NCBI RefSeq assembly: GCF_002017875.1
Contig: NZ_MUFV01000001.1
Span: forward strand, 2,010,501 to 2,074,500
Reading direction: 5' to 3'
From: Deinococcus sp. LM3
GTDB lineage: Bacteria; Deinococcota; Deinococci; Deinococcales; Deinococcaceae
DNA: 64,000 nt
A model generated the notes under the pieces. The model was not told the DNA's origin. It made no database searches and was given only the letters and a program-made list of their open reading frames with translations. Of the stretch, positions 9,908-21,618 are shown in pieces; positions within the stretch are counted from its first letter, which is position 1, and the number at the start of each line of letters is the position of its first letter. Made by a program: the position numbers and the translations under genes.

Positions 9908-11001
9908 CCCTGGCCTGCCCCACCGCCCGCGCCTTCCTGGCCGTGACCGGCGCCCCCGCCCCCGGCACGCTCGACGTGGCGGTCGTCGGCCTGAACCACC
10001 AGACGGCGCCCGTCGAGGTCCGTGAACGCGCCGCCGTGCGCGCCGGCGAGGAAGCCTCGCTGCTCGCCCACCTGGGCCGCCACGCGCAGGAAGTCATGCT
10101 GCTGTCCACCTGCAACCGCACCGAGGTCTACATGGCGGGCCTGGACGGCGACCCGCTCGCGGCCTTCGAGGGCGCCTGGGGGCACGCGCTGGGCGACCAC
10201 CTGTACGTCCACCGGGGCGAGGCGGCCGTCACGCACCTGTACCGCGTCGCGGCGGGCCTGGACAGCCTCGTGATCGGCGAGACGCAGATCCAGGGGCAGG
10301 TCAAGCGCGCCTGGATGGACGCCCGCGAACGCGGCCTGACCGGCACCCTGCTGAACAAGGTCGCGCAGGGCGCCCTGGCCGCCGGCAAACGCGTGCGCTT
10401 CGAGACCGGCATGAGCGATAAGGTCGTGTCCGTCTCCAGCGCCGCCGTCGAACTCGCGCAGGCGGCCCTGGGAGGGCTGGCCGGACGCACCGCCCTGATC
10501 ATCGGGGCGGGGGAGACGGCCGAACTGACCCTCACGCACCTGCGGGCCGCCGGGGTCGAGGACATCATCGTGGTCAACCGCACCGTGGAACGCGCCCGGC
10601 AGCTGGCCGAGAAACTCGGGGGCCGCCCCTGCGCCGCCGAGTACCTGCACGAGGTGCTGCCCGAGGCGGACGTGCTGATCGCCAGCAGCGGCGCGCCCCA
10701 CTACGTCCTGCACGGCGAGGGCGTCGCCGAGGCGCTGCGGCAGCGTCCGGGCCGCCCGATGTTCCTGATCGACATCAGCGTGCCGCGCATCCTCGACCCG
10801 GACATCGCGGGTGTGCCCGGCGCGCACCTGCACAACCTCGACGACCTGACCGGCATCGTCGCCCGCAACATGGACAGCCGCCGCGCCGCGCTGCCGCAGG
10901 CGAACGCCATCGTCCGCGACGCCGCCGCCGACCTGAGCCGCTGGCACCTGACCCGTCAGGCCCGGCAGCGTCAACGCGACCTGGCCCTCGCCAGCGACTG
11001 A
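9904..11001 (+). CDS. hemA: Glutamyl-tRNA reductase
   Basis: A 365-aa enzyme of the C5 heme pathway that reduces Glu-tRNA to glutamate-1-semialdehyde. Catalytic Cys70 lies in [11 protein letters not shown]. The [10 protein letters not shown] segment and the NADPH-binding [15 protein letters not shown] loop are present. The length is slightly short of the usual 400-420 residues because the C-terminal dimerisation helix is compact. It overlaps the dehydrogenase gene by 4 nt (ATGA). A CCCATCC/GGATGGG hairpin about 45 nt after the stop could end the operon. Confidence 0.95.
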   Translation: MTLACPTARAFLAVTGAPAPGTLDVAVVGLNHQTAPVEVRERAAVRAGEEASLLAHLGRHAQEVMLLSTCNRTEVYMAGLDGDPLAAFEGAWGHALGDHLYVHRGEAAVTHLYRVAAGLDSLVIGETQIQGQVKRAWMDARERGLTGTLLNKVAQGALAAGKRVRFETGMSDKVVSVSSAAVELAQAALGGLAGRTALIIGAGETAELTLTHLRAAGVEDIIVVNRTVERARQLAEKLGGRPCAAEYLHEVLPEADVLIASSGAPHYVLHGEGVAEALRQRPGRPMFLIDISVPRILDPDIAGVPGAHLHNLDDLTGIVARNMDSRRAALPQANAIVRDAAADLSRWHLTRQARQRQRDLALASD

Positions 11002-11090
11002 GCAGTGATGATCTCTGCGGCGTGTGCTGCCATTTTGAGACTGATCCCCATCCGCCTTTTTCTCTCTGTGACTGAGGATGGGACCTCTCT

Positions 11091-11453
11091 TCAGAGCGCC
11101 AGCATCTGACGCAGAGCCGCCCGAATGATTTCGATGTCATCAGCCGGAAGATGTCCTAGATAAGCCTGCACTCTGCTAGCACCGATGAAGCGCACCTGTG
11201 GACACAGAGCAATGCTGACTGTTGTCAGGCCACCCACGTCTTGCGGAAGGATGGGATACAGTCGGCGGTCAAAGTCACCATACTTTTCGACCTTCGATGT
11301 CAGGGGCACAACAATGAGACCGGGGTATTTCTGTGGTGCGATCAGGTCTGGCACACCTACGACGATTGCAGGGCGAGGCCGCGCCTGTTCAATGCCGCGC
11401 GGCCTCGCTTCTGGTAAATCAACTTTCAATACTGCACCGATCAGTGAAGTCAC
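11091..11453 (-). CDS. MazF/PemK-type mRNA interferase toxin
   Basis: A 120-aa protein with the MazF/PemK fold: [23 protein letters not shown] strand region, a [10 protein letters not shown] segment and a C-terminal helix. These toxins cleave mRNA. The start GTG shares its G with the TAG stop of the antitoxin (TAGTG), the usual coupling of such pairs. Base composition is clearly less GC-rich than the flanking hemA and ygfZ, a sign of horizontal transfer. One difference from classical MazF is the lack of an obvious RGDIw-type opening motif. Confidence 0.8.
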   Translation of the reverse strand: MTSLIGAVLKVDLPEARPRGIEQARPRPAIVVGVPDLIAPQKYPGLIVVPLTSKVEKYGDFDRRLYPILPQDVGGLTTVSIALCPQVRFIGASRVQAYLGHLPADDIEIIRAALRQMLAL

Positions 11454-11656
11454 TACCCTATCTTCCAGCCTTCGCCAGGAATAAATTTGATGGGCTGCCC
11501 CTTTGGTATTCCTGCGGTTCCCCAGTCGTATGGTTCAAGTGCTTCGGGCGTTGCACTTCTGGAGAGTGTAGCCCTCAGTGGGATCTTGCCGATGGATTTA
11601 GCAAGTGTACTGCGCGCTGTTTTTTCAGGGTGTTTGTACGAGATAGTTTTCGCCAT
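11453..11656 (-). CDS. Antitoxin partner of the MazF-like toxin, 67 aa
   Basis: Short protein with a basic, helical N-terminal half ([25 protein letters not shown]) and a C-terminal half ([31 protein letters not shown]) that could wrap the toxin. It does not look like MazE, AbrB or RHH antitoxins, so the DNA-binding fold is uncertain. GGAGGTGGC lies 6 nt before the ATG. A TAAAAT -10 hexamer sits about 37 nt upstream of the ATG on the minus strand. Position upstream of the toxin and coupling by TAGTG support the assignment. Confidence 0.7.
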   Translation of the reverse strand: MAKTISYKHPEKTARSTLAKSIGKIPLRATLSRSATPEALEPYDWGTAGIPKGQPIKFIPGEGWKIG

Positions 11657-11798
11657 GGCACGCCACCTCCGCTTAGTGGTTCCATATTTTAGCGCAGGGC
11701 ACCACGAAGATTGGTCAGTAGCCCGTAAATGCCGAACCTCTTCTGCTTGGCGATCCGCGTTCCACATGCCGTCCCCGCTTTCCCGTACGCTGGGCGGC

Positions 11799-12674
11799 AT
11801 GTGGACCCGGATTCCTTCCAGCAGTCTGCGCGTGACCGGCGCGGACCGCGTTGATTTCGTGCATGGGCAGATGACCAACGACCTGCGGGGCGCGCCGACG
11901 CCCGGCGTGGTGGCGTGCGCGTTCCTGAACGTGCGCGGGCAGATCGAGCAGTTCGCCCGCGCGTACCGCCGCGCAGACGACGTGTACCTGCACCTGGACG
12001 CCGGGCAGGCCCCGGCGCTCGCGGCGCGCCTGAAACGCTACGTGATCTTCGATCAGGTCGAGATTCAGGACGTCAGTGAGGAGCTGCGGACCGTGCACGT
12101 CTGGCAGGAGGACGCCCTGCCCGGCTGGGACGCGGCGGGCGGCGCGGCGCAGACCTTCGGGCTGGGCGGCGGGACGGTCCTGGGTGGCCGAGTGAACCGT
12201 GCGGGCACGCCCGGCGTGGACCTGCACTACCTCGCGCGGCACGAGGAGGCCGTGCTGTCGGCCCTGACCGGCCCGGAAGCGCCGCTGGCCGACCTGGACG
12301 CCGCCCGTGTGCGCGCCGGCATTCCGGATGTCATCCGGGACGCCCTGACCGGCACCCTCCCGCCCGAGATCGGCCTGGACGTGGGCGGCCCGCTGCCCGC
12401 CATCAGCTACCGCAAGGGCTGCTATGTGGGGCAGGAGATCATGGCCCGCCTGGAAGCGCGCGGGAATGCCCGGCATCACCTCGCCCGTCTGGAAGGCGAC
12501 CAGCCCTGGCCCGCCGGGGCCGAGGTGACGGCCGACGGGAAGGTCGTGGGGCAGGCGGGCCTGTACGCGGCGGGCGGCAGCGTGGCGCGGCTGCGCAAGG
12601 AACTCGCCGGTGGCGCGGCCGTGCAGGTGGGCGGCGTGCCGGCCCGCGTGTTCCTGAACACCCCGGTGGCCTGA
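11799..12674 (+). CDS. ygfZ: YgfZ/GcvT-like folate-binding Fe-S cluster assembly factor
   Basis: A 291-aa member of the YgfZ/IBA57 group, which helps maturation of 4Fe-4S enzymes such as MiaB. The hallmark is [20 protein letters not shown], containing the K-G-C-Y-x-G-Q-E signature with the functional Cys. The GcvT-type fold begins with the [14 protein letters not shown] segment. The ATG at 11799 is chosen because TACGCT (11786-11791) ends 7 nt upstream; the open frame runs further back through the antitoxin gene on the other strand and is not real there. It is next to a small membrane protein. Confidence 0.9.
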   Translation: MWTRIPSSSLRVTGADRVDFVHGQMTNDLRGAPTPGVVACAFLNVRGQIEQFARAYRRADDVYLHLDAGQAPALAARLKRYVIFDQVEIQDVSEELRTVHVWQEDALPGWDAAGGAAQTFGLGGGTVLGGRVNRAGTPGVDLHYLARHEEAVLSALTGPEAPLADLDAARVRAGIPDVIRDALTGTLPPEIGLDVGGPLPAISYRKGCYVGQEIMARLEARGNARHHLARLEGDQPWPAGAEVTADGKVVGQAGLYAAGGSVARLRKELAGGAAVQVGGVPARVFLNTPVA

Positions 12675-13127
12675 GTGGGCGTCCTGGACGCCGTGACCCG
12701 CGACCTGCACGCCGGGGACCGGGCAGGCCTGCTGCGCGCCTGCCGCCGCGCGTACCTGCTGGCGCTGGCCGCGCTGGTCCTGCCGGGCTTGCCGCTGGGT
12801 CTGCTCCTGGCCGCGGTGCGCCCTTTGACGCTGAGCAGCCTGGGCGGGGTGCTGGGAGCGGTGCTGCTGGCCGCTGCGCTGGCGGGCGTGGCGTGGTACC
12901 TGGCGCGCCGCTCGGCGCAGGCGCCAGACCTGAGTGCGCGGCAGGCGGCCCTGACCGGCGCGATCCAGGCGGCCACTGCGCCCGGCGTGCCGTTCCTGAT
13001 CGGCTGCGCGTTCCTGGGTTCCGGCGCGGCCCTGCTGGCGTTGTGGGGCGTGGCGCTGCTGGCGCACGCCCTGGTGTGGTGGCAGCTGCCCGGCTGGCTG
13101 CGCGCCGAGCCGGCTCCGGCCGCCTGA
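12675..13127 (+). CDS. Hypothetical membrane protein, 150 aa
   Basis: Starts with GTG directly after the ygfZ stop, so it is probably translated from the same mRNA. There are four hydrophobic segments: about 27-48, 55-77, 95-118 and 120-138. No known motif is seen. It ends before a large hairpin that separates it from the convergent peptide permease genes. Confidence 0.65.
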   Translation: MGVLDAVTRDLHAGDRAGLLRACRRAYLLALAALVLPGLPLGLLLAAVRPLTLSSLGGVLGAVLLAAALAGVAWYLARRSAQAPDLSARQAALTGAIQAATAPGVPFLIGCAFLGSGAALLALWGVALLAHALVWWQLPGWLRAEPAPAA

Positions 13128-13145
13128 ACAATCCGGCTGCCGCAA

Positions 13146-13197
13146 CCGACAGAAGAATCCCCCACCTGCGCAGTGCGGTGGGGGATTCTTCTGTCGG
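13146..13197. terminator. Long bidirectional hairpin between convergent genes
   Basis: A perfect 21-bp inverted repeat (13146-13166 with 13177-13197, 10-nt loop) beginning CCGACAGAAGAATCC. It lies between the ends of the membrane protein gene and the dppC-like gene, so likely stops transcription from both sides. Confidence 0.8.
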
Positions 13198-13215
13198 GCT
13201 CCGGTGTGTTCTGCT

Positions 13216-14235
<1,020 letters not shown>

Positions 14236-14281
14236 CGGGGGTCCCTCCGGGTGGCGTGGCGGGCGTGGGGCTGGGCGGGCA

Positions 14282-15304
14282 TCAGTCGAACCTCACGCGG
14301 GGGTCGATCACGCCGTACAGGATGTCCACGACCGTACTCACGACGACCACGATCACGGCGGTCAGCATGGCGAAGCCCAGCACGGCCGCGAGGTCCACGC
14401 CGACGGCGGCCTGCACGACCCACTGGCCCACGCCGGGGTACGCGAAGATCGTCTCGGTGATCAGCGAGCCGCTGAGCAGACCGATGATCAGGAAGCCGCC
14501 GAGCGTCACGATGCTCAGCAGGGCGTTGCGCCGAGCGTGCTTGTTGTTCACGACGCGGCTGGACAGGCCCTTGGCGCGGGCGGTGCGCACGTAGTCGCTG
14601 GTCAGCGCCTCGAGCATGTTGTTGCGCATGACCTTGATGATGCTGGCGCTCAGGACGATCAGCAGGGTGGTGGCGGGCAGGATCAGGTGACGCAGGGCGT
14701 CCCAGGCGATGTCCCAGCGGCCGTTCAGGGCGGCGTCGAGGGTCAGCAGGCCGGTGTAGCGTTGCAGGTCACCCAGCGCGAAGGTGTTCAGAACGCTCAC
14801 CTGACCCGCGCCGGGCAGCCAGCCGAGGTACGCGTAGAACACCGCCAGCAGCAGGATGCCCACCACGAAGCTGGGCAGCGAGTACCCCAGGACCACCAGG
14901 ACGCGCAGCACCTGATCGATCAGCTTGTCCTTGTGCAGGGCGCTCAGGGTGCCGAGCCAGATGCTGAGCAGCAGGATCGGGATGGCGGTCACGATGGTCA
15001 GTTCCAGCGTGCGCGGCAGGCGCTCCTTGATGGTCGCCACCACATCCTGACTGCTGGCCTTCGAGTACCCCAGGTCGCCCTGCAGGGTCGAGGACAGCCA
15101 GCGGCCGTACTGGATGGGGAAGGGGTCGCGCAGGCCGCGCTGTTCGATGATCTGTTCGAGTCGGGCAGCCTGCTGCTCGCTGCGGATGTACGGCGCGGCG
15201 CGTTGCTCGGGCGTGAGCAGCTGCGTGATGCCGACGATCATCAGGGATAGGACGAGCATCACCACGGGAATCTGGATGAGTCGCCGCACGATGAAATTGA
15301 GCAT
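14282..15304 (-). CDS. Peptide ABC transporter permease (DppB/OppB-like)
   Basis: A 340-aa permease with the DppB N-terminus ([24 protein letters not shown]) and six predicted helices. The EAA loop [29 protein letters not shown] is of DppB type. It transports peptides or related solutes together with the adjacent DppC-like subunit and the binding protein upstream. The 320 nt separating it from the binding-protein gene contain hairpins that probably lower permease expression relative to the binding protein. Confidence 0.92.
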   Translation of the reverse strand: MLNFIVRRLIQIPVVMLVLSLMIVGITQLLTPEQRAAPYIRSEQQAARLEQIIEQRGLRDPFPIQYGRWLSSTLQGDLGYSKASSQDVVATIKERLPRTLELTIVTAIPILLLSIWLGTLSALHKDKLIDQVLRVLVVLGYSLPSFVVGILLLAVFYAYLGWLPGAGQVSVLNTFALGDLQRYTGLLTLDAALNGRWDIAWDALRHLILPATTLLIVLSASIIKVMRNNMLEALTSDYVRTARAKGLSSRVVNNKHARRNALLSIVTLGGFLIIGLLSGSLITETIFAYPGVGQWVVQAAVGVDLAAVLGFAMLTAVIVVVVSTVVDILYGVIDPRVRFD

Positions 15305-15623
15305 GTGGGCCTCGGAGGGGAAAAGCCTCCGCGTCTGACCGCATTCGGTCAGCGGAGGGAGAGGGGCTGGAAGGGCTGGATCTGACAGGTTGTATGGACT
15401 GGAATGCAGGCCATCGTTCAGCCTAGACCAAAACAGACCCGGCGCGCAAAGTCAAGCGGGCTGATGTCCCGCTCAGTGGAACTGTGCGTCTGGGAGGGCG
15501 CGCAGGACCCGCCGCCCGGTCACCCGGCCTGGGCACAGGTCAGGACCACAACGGGGAGGGCGGGGCTTCCCTGTCAGGGGCCGCCCCGCCCTCGCTACGC
15601 CGCTGACGGCGCTGGGTTCCGGA
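15305..15623 (-). other. Intergenic spacer with attenuator-like hairpins between binding protein and permease
   Basis: No gene is seen. Two strong hairpins lie here. GAGGGCGGGGC with GCCCCGCCCTC, near 15555-15593, lies just after the binding-protein stop. An interrupted CCTCCGC/CTGACCG stem at about 15330-15358 lies just upstream of the dppB-like ATG. The first could act as a partial terminator that makes the binding protein more abundant than the permeases. Confidence 0.5.
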
Positions 15624-17345
<1,722 letters not shown>

Positions 17346-17490
17346 GTGGACTCCTGGATATGGTTCGACAGAGGACACGGGTAAAGCGTCTGCTCAACTC
17401 GTGCCGGTGCTGTCTGGGGGTTATCGCCGCGCATCATAACGCAGGGGGGCGGGGCGTGGTGTGAGGATGTCGCACTTCCCGTCCCGCCCT

Positions 17491-17605
17491 GCCGACTGCC
17501 CCGCCGACGGCACTGCCCCGCCGACTGCCCCGCCGACGGCACTGCCCCGCCGACTGCCCCGCCGACGGCACTGCCCTGCCGACGGCACTGCCCCGCCGAC
17601 TGCCG
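17491..17605 (+). repeat. 29-bp tandem repeat array in a divergent promoter region
   Basis: Three consecutive near-identical 29-bp units (17491-17519, 17520-17548, 17549-17577) plus partial units to 17605. Each unit is built from a 12-mer GCCGACTGCCCC and a 17-mer GCCGACGGCACTGCCCC. The array lies in the 317-bp gap between the divergent binding-protein gene and ddl, upstream of the ddl -10 box at 17650. The rest of this gap (17346-17490 and 17606-17649) shows no gene. Confidence 0.9.
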
Positions 17606-17662
17606 GGGCGGTCGCCGGGCGGCCCGGGGGCGCGCGCATTGGGGCGTGGCATACTGCGCCGC

Positions 17663-18682
17663 GTGAAGAAGCGCATTCTGCTGCTGGCCGGCGGCCAGTC
17701 CGGTGAACACGAGGTCAGCCTCATGAGTGCCCGTAGTGTCCTCAGCGCCCTGCCCAGGGATCAGTTCGATGTGACACCCGTGGTGATCAGCAAGCAGGGG
17801 CGCTGGCTGCCGCCCACCGAGACGCAGCGCGCCCTGGAGAGCGGCGAGGCCGCGACCGGCGGGGATCTGGTGCTGCACCGCGTGGCGAGTGCCGAGGGCT
17901 ACGACGCGGTGTTCCCGCTGCTGCACGGCCCGATGGGCGAGGACGGCACCGTGCAGGGCCTGCTGACCCTGGCGGGCATTCCGTTCGTGGGCAGCGGCGT
18001 GCTGGGTTCGTCGGTCAGCATGGACAAGGTCATGACCAAGCAGGTGCTGGCCTCGGCCGGGATCGCGCAGGTGGCGTGGCGGCTGGCGGTGCGCCGCGAG
18101 TGGCAGCAGGACCCGCAGGCGGTGCGGGACCGCGCGGCCGAACTGGGCTTCCCGCTGTTCGTGAAACCCGCGAACCTGGGGTCCAGCGTGGGCATCAGCA
18201 AGGTGGGCACGCCGGACGAACTGGACGGCGCGCTGAACTTGGCGTTCGGGCTGGACCGCCGCGTGATCCTGGAGGCCATGACCAGCCACAAACCCCGTGA
18301 GGTCGAGGTGGGCATCCTGGGAAACGACGCGCCCATTGCCAGTCCGGTCGGGGAGCTGCGTTTCGACGCCGAGTTCTACGATTACGAGACGAAGTACACC
18401 GAGGGCCGCGCGACCATGCACATCCCGGCGCCGCTGCCGGTGGAGGTGGCCGCGCGGGTGCAGGCGGCGGCGCTGACGGCCTTCCGGGCGCTGGACTGCG
18501 CCGGGCTGGCCCGCGTGGATTTCTTCTACGTCGAGGAGACGGGCGAGTTGCTGCTGAACGAGGTGAACACCATGCCGGGCTTCACGACGACCAGCATGTA
18601 CCCGAAGCTGTTCGAGGCGGCGGGCCTGAGTTACAGCGAGCTGGTCACGCGACTGGTGGGGCTGGCCCTCGAGGAGCGCTGA
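17663..18682 (+). CDS. ddl: D-alanine--D-alanine ligase
   Basis: A 339-aa ATP-grasp enzyme that makes D-Ala-D-Ala for peptidoglycan in the cytosol. N-terminal [20 protein letters not shown] is the substrate-binding Ddl motif. [27 protein letters not shown] and the metal-binding [12 protein letters not shown] near the C-terminus are all present. The GTG at 17663 is chosen because CATACT (17650-17655) ends 7 nt before it (leaderless pattern). It is divergent from the peptide-binding protein gene and not linked to other cell-wall genes. Confidence 0.95.
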   Translation: MKKRILLLAGGQSGEHEVSLMSARSVLSALPRDQFDVTPVVISKQGRWLPPTETQRALESGEAATGGDLVLHRVASAEGYDAVFPLLHGPMGEDGTVQGLLTLAGIPFVGSGVLGSSVSMDKVMTKQVLASAGIAQVAWRLAVRREWQQDPQAVRDRAAELGFPLFVKPANLGSSVGISKVGTPDELDGALNLAFGLDRRVILEAMTSHKPREVEVGILGNDAPIASPVGELRFDAEFYDYETKYTEGRATMHIPAPLPVEVAARVQAAALTAFRALDCAGLARVDFFYVEETGELLLNEVNTMPGFTTTSMYPKLFEAAGLSYSELVTRLVGLALEER

Positions 18683-18730
18683 ACGCCGTCCGGGTGGGCT
18701 GCGCCCGCTCGGGAGCCGGGCGTGGGACGT

Positions 18731-18767
18731 TTGTACCTTATTAATCCGACCTGCTTACTTAGGATTA
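18731..18767 (+). promoter_or_regulatory. Promoter and inverted-repeat operator of the iron transport operon
   Basis: TTGTAC (18731-18736), 18-bp spacer and TTACTT (18755-18760) form a promoter. An inverted repeat TAATCC (18742-18747) / GGATTA (18762-18767) straddles the -10 box. This local AT-rich site before an iron ABC operon is a plausible binding site for an iron or manganese repressor; which one cannot be told from the sequence. Confidence 0.55.
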
Positions 18768-18772
18768 CGGAC

Positions 18773-19768
18773 ATGAAGCGTACCCTGCTCGCCGTCACCG
18801 CCCTGCTGCTCGCCGGCACCAGCCTCGCGCAGACCAAGACCCTGACCGTCTACTCCGGCCGCGCCAAGACCTTCGTCGACCCGGTCGTGCAGCAGTTCGA
18901 ACGTCAGACCGGCATCAAGGTCAACGTCCGCTACGGCACCGACGCCCAGCTGGTCGCCGCGATCCGCGAGGAAGGCAGCAAGAGCCCCGCCGACGTCTTC
19001 TGGGGCAACTCCATGGGCGCCCTGGGCGAACTGGCCGAGGAAGGCCGCTTCACGAAACTCGGCACTGCCCTGACCCGCAACGTCAGCAGCGACTACCTGC
19101 CCGAGAACCGCTCCTGGCTGCCCACCACCGTGCGCTTCCGCACCCTGGCGTACAACACCGGCAAGATCAAGCCCGAATCCCTGCCCGACTCCATCCTGGA
19201 CCTGCCCAAGATGACCAGCCTCAAGGGCCGCATCGGCTGGACCGTCAGCTACCCCAGCTTCCAGGACTTCCTGGGCGCCATGATCAGCAAGTACGGCGAG
19301 GCCACCACCCGCCAGTGGCTCGAGGGCATGAAGGCCCTGCAGCCCAAGGACTACAAGACCAGCAACGTGGGCATGCTCGAAGCCATGCGCGCCGGCGAGA
19401 TCGACGTGGCGCTCACCAACCACTACTACATCCAGCGCGTGAACCGCCTGAGCTACCCCATCGACACGTACTTCTTCAAGAACGGCGACATCGGCAACCT
19501 GGGCAACGCCACGGGCGCCGCCATCCTGAAGACCACCAAGAACAGCGCCAGCGCCGCCCGCTTCCTGAGCGCCCTGGTCGCCAAGGACGCCCAGACCTTC
19601 TTCCTGAGCGTGAACTTCGAGTACCCGGTCATCGGGAACATCCTGCAGCCCACCACCATGCTGCCCTACAGCGACGTGGTCAAGCGCAGCCCCCGCATCG
19701 ACCCCACCGTGCTGCCCAAGAACATCGACAAGGCCCAGAAACTGCTGCGCGACGCCGGCCTGCTCTGA
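18773..19768 (+). CDS. Iron(III) ABC transporter substrate-binding protein (FutA/FbpA-like)
   Basis: A 331-aa secreted binding protein. The signal peptide MKRTLLAVTALLLAGTSLAQ is followed by the typical TLTVYSGRAKTFVDPVVQQFE opening of ferric-binding proteins. Tyr residues in NHYYIQRVN match the paired iron-coordinating Tyr of FutA/FbpA. It should deliver Fe3+ to the permease and ATPase encoded next. A strong hairpin between it and the permease gene suggests higher expression of this protein than of the membrane parts. Confidence 0.92.
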   Translation: MKRTLLAVTALLLAGTSLAQTKTLTVYSGRAKTFVDPVVQQFERQTGIKVNVRYGTDAQLVAAIREEGSKSPADVFWGNSMGALGELAEEGRFTKLGTALTRNVSSDYLPENRSWLPTTVRFRTLAYNTGKIKPESLPDSILDLPKMTSLKGRIGWTVSYPSFQDFLGAMISKYGEATTRQWLEGMKALQPKDYKTSNVGMLEAMRAGEIDVALTNHYYIQRVNRLSYPIDTYFFKNGDIGNLGNATGAAILKTTKNSASAARFLSALVAKDAQTFFLSVNFEYPVIGNILQPTTMLPYSDVVKRSPRIDPTVLPKNIDKAQKLLRDAGLL

Positions 19769-19808
19769 TCCCCCAGTCCTGATCCCCTGGCCGCGACGCT
19801 AGACCGGA

Positions 19809-19845
19809 CCGCCGCCCCGACCCACGACCCGTGGGGGGGCGGCGG
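19809..19845 (+). terminator. Hairpin between binding-protein and permease genes (attenuator)
   Basis: CCGCCGCCCC (19809-19818) pairs with GGGGCGGCGG (19836-19845), with an inner CCCACG/CGTGGG extension. There is no T-run, so it is probably a partial terminator or mRNA-stabilising stem. Confidence 0.6.
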
Positions 19846-19962
19846 CCTGCGCTGGTGGGGCCGGGTGGGGGTCGCCGGGACGCCCGCCCTGAATCCTGAC
19901 CGATCCACTCTGCTATGGTGGCCCGGCTGCGACGGCTCCGGCCGCGCCCGCCCCCTGCCCCC

Positions 19963-21618
19963 ATGAACGCGCGCCGCCCCCACCCCCTGCTGCTGCTCCC
20001 GGCCCTGCTGGCCGTGCTGGGCGTCCTGCTGCCGCTGGTGTACCTCGTGCTGCGCGCCCTGGACGCCGAGAGCAGCGAACTGCGCGAGATCGTGTTCCGC
20101 GCCCGCAACCTGGAACTGCTGGCCAACACCCTGCTGCTCACGCTGGGCGTTCTGGCCGGCACGACCCTGATCGCACTGCCGCTGGCGTACCTCGCGGCCC
20201 GCACGGACCTGCGCCCCCGCCGCCTGCTGATGCTGCTGGGCGTGCTGCCACTGGCCATTCCCGGCTACGTGGGCGCGTACGCCCTGATCGCCGCGAGCGG
20301 CGCCGGCGGCACCATCGACGCCCTGACCGGCATCCGCTGGCCCGGCCCGGGCGGGTACTGGGGCGCGCTGGGTGTCCTGACGCTGTTCACGTTCCCGTAC
20401 CTGTTCCTGAACCTGCACGCCGCGCTGCGCACCCAGGACCCCGCCCTGGAGGACGCCGCGCGCCTACTGGGCCGCACGCCGTGGCAGACCTTCCGGGAGG
20501 TCACGCTGCCGTACCTGCGCCCCGCGTGGCTGTCCGGCGCGCTTCTGATCGCCCTGCACGTGCTGGGGGACTTCAGCGTGGTCAGCCTGATGCGTTTTCC
20601 CACCTTCAGCGCCGCCATCTACCAGCAGTACACCGCCGCGTACGACCGGGTGTACTCGGCGTGGCTGGCGCTGGCGCTGCTGCTGGTCACGGGGGCCGCG
20701 CTGCTGCTCGAGGCCCGCCTGATGCGCGGCGTGCGCCTGTCCCGCGTGTCCCCCGGCGGCACGCGCCGCCCCACGGTCCTCTCGCTGGGGCGCGGGGCGC
20801 CGCTCGCCTGGGCCGCGCTGGCCGTGCTGGCGGGCGCGGCGCTGATCGTGCCGCTGGGAACCATCGTGTACTGGCTGCGTCTGGAAACCAACCCGTTCGC
20901 CTGGAGCAGCCTGTGGGAGGCGTTCCAGAGTGCGCTGGGCGCCGCGGCGGTCGCGGCCGTCACCACCACCGCCCTGGCGTTCCCGCTGGCGTACATCGGC
21001 AGTCGCCACAGCGGCCCGCTGGCCCGGCTGACCGAACGGGCCGCGTACCTGGGGTACGCCACGCCGCCCCTGGCGTTCGCGCTGGCGCTGGTGTTCTTCA
21101 CGCTGAACGTCGTGCCGCCGCTGTACCAGACCTTCCCGCTGCTGATCATCGCGTACACCCTGCACTTCCTGGCCGAGGCGATCGGCCCGGTCCGCACCAG
21201 CCTCCTGAAAGCCACGCCGCGCCTCGAGGAAGCCGGGCGTCTGCTGGGCCTGAGTGCCCCGCAGACGCTGCGGCGCGTGACCATCCCGCTCGTCCGGCCG
21301 GGCCTGCTGGTCAGCGCGGCCTTCGTGTTCCTGAGCGTCCTGAAGGAACTGCCGCTCACGCTGCTGCTGTCGCCCATCGGCTTCGAGACGCTCTCCCGCA
21401 ACGTCTGGGCGTACACCGAGGAGGCGCAGTACGCCTCGGCCGCACCCTACGCACTGGCGCTGGCCCTCAGCGGCGCGCTGCTGACCCTGCTGATCCTGCG
21501 CCGCGAGGACCGCCGCGCGCCGCCCCCCGCCCGCCCTGCCTCAACCCGACCCGACCCGACCCGCCCCACCACCCAGCCGGCCACCCCGCCGGCCCCCACC
21601 AAGGAAGGCCCCGCATGA
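19963..21618 (+). CDS. Iron(III) ABC transporter permease (double-domain, FbpB/ThiP type)
   Basis: A 551-aa membrane protein with two tandem permease domains, about 12 helices and two EAA loops (EDAARLLGRTPWQTFREVTLPYL and EEAGRLLGLSAPQTLRRVTIPLV). It pairs with the adjacent binding protein and ATPase. The C-terminus after the last helix is a low-complexity Pro/Thr/Arg tail, probably cytosolic. The start is ambiguous. The ATG at 19963 gives a normal membrane N-terminus, whereas an in-frame ATG at 19915 sits inside the TATGGT hexamer of a likely -10 box. Confidence 0.9.
   Translation: MNARRPHPLLLLPALLAVLGVLLPLVYLVLRALDAESSELREIVFRARNLELLANTLLLTLGVLAGTTLIALPLAYLAARTDLRPRRLLMLLGVLPLAIPGYVGAYALIAASGAGGTIDALTGIRWPGPGGYWGALGVLTLFTFPYLFLNLHAALRTQDPALEDAARLLGRTPWQTFREVTLPYLRPAWLSGALLIALHVLGDFSVVSLMRFPTFSAAIYQQYTAAYDRVYSAWLALALLLVTGAALLLEARLMRGVRLSRVSPGGTRRPTVLSLGRGAPLAWAALAVLAGAALIVPLGTIVYWLRLETNPFAWSSLWEAFQSALGAAAVAAVTTTALAFPLAYIGSRHSGPLARLTERAAYLGYATPPLAFALALVFFTLNVVPPLYQTFPLLIIAYTLHFLAEAIGPVRTSLLKATPRLEEAGRLLGLSAPQTLRRVTIPLVRPGLLVSAAFVFLSVLKELPLTLLLSPIGFETLSRNVWAYTEEAQYASAAPYALALALSGALLTLLILRREDRRAPPPARPASTRPDPTRPTTQPATPPAPTKEGPA

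Noticed and set aside
11487..11798. N-terminal extension of the ygfZ frame through the antitoxin region
   Set aside because: It overlaps the toxin-antitoxin genes on the other strand, has no family similarity, and the leaderless signal marks 11799.
17491..17605. CRISPR-like array
   Set aside because: Units are directly adjacent with no unique spacers, and no cas genes are near; it is a simple tandem repeat.
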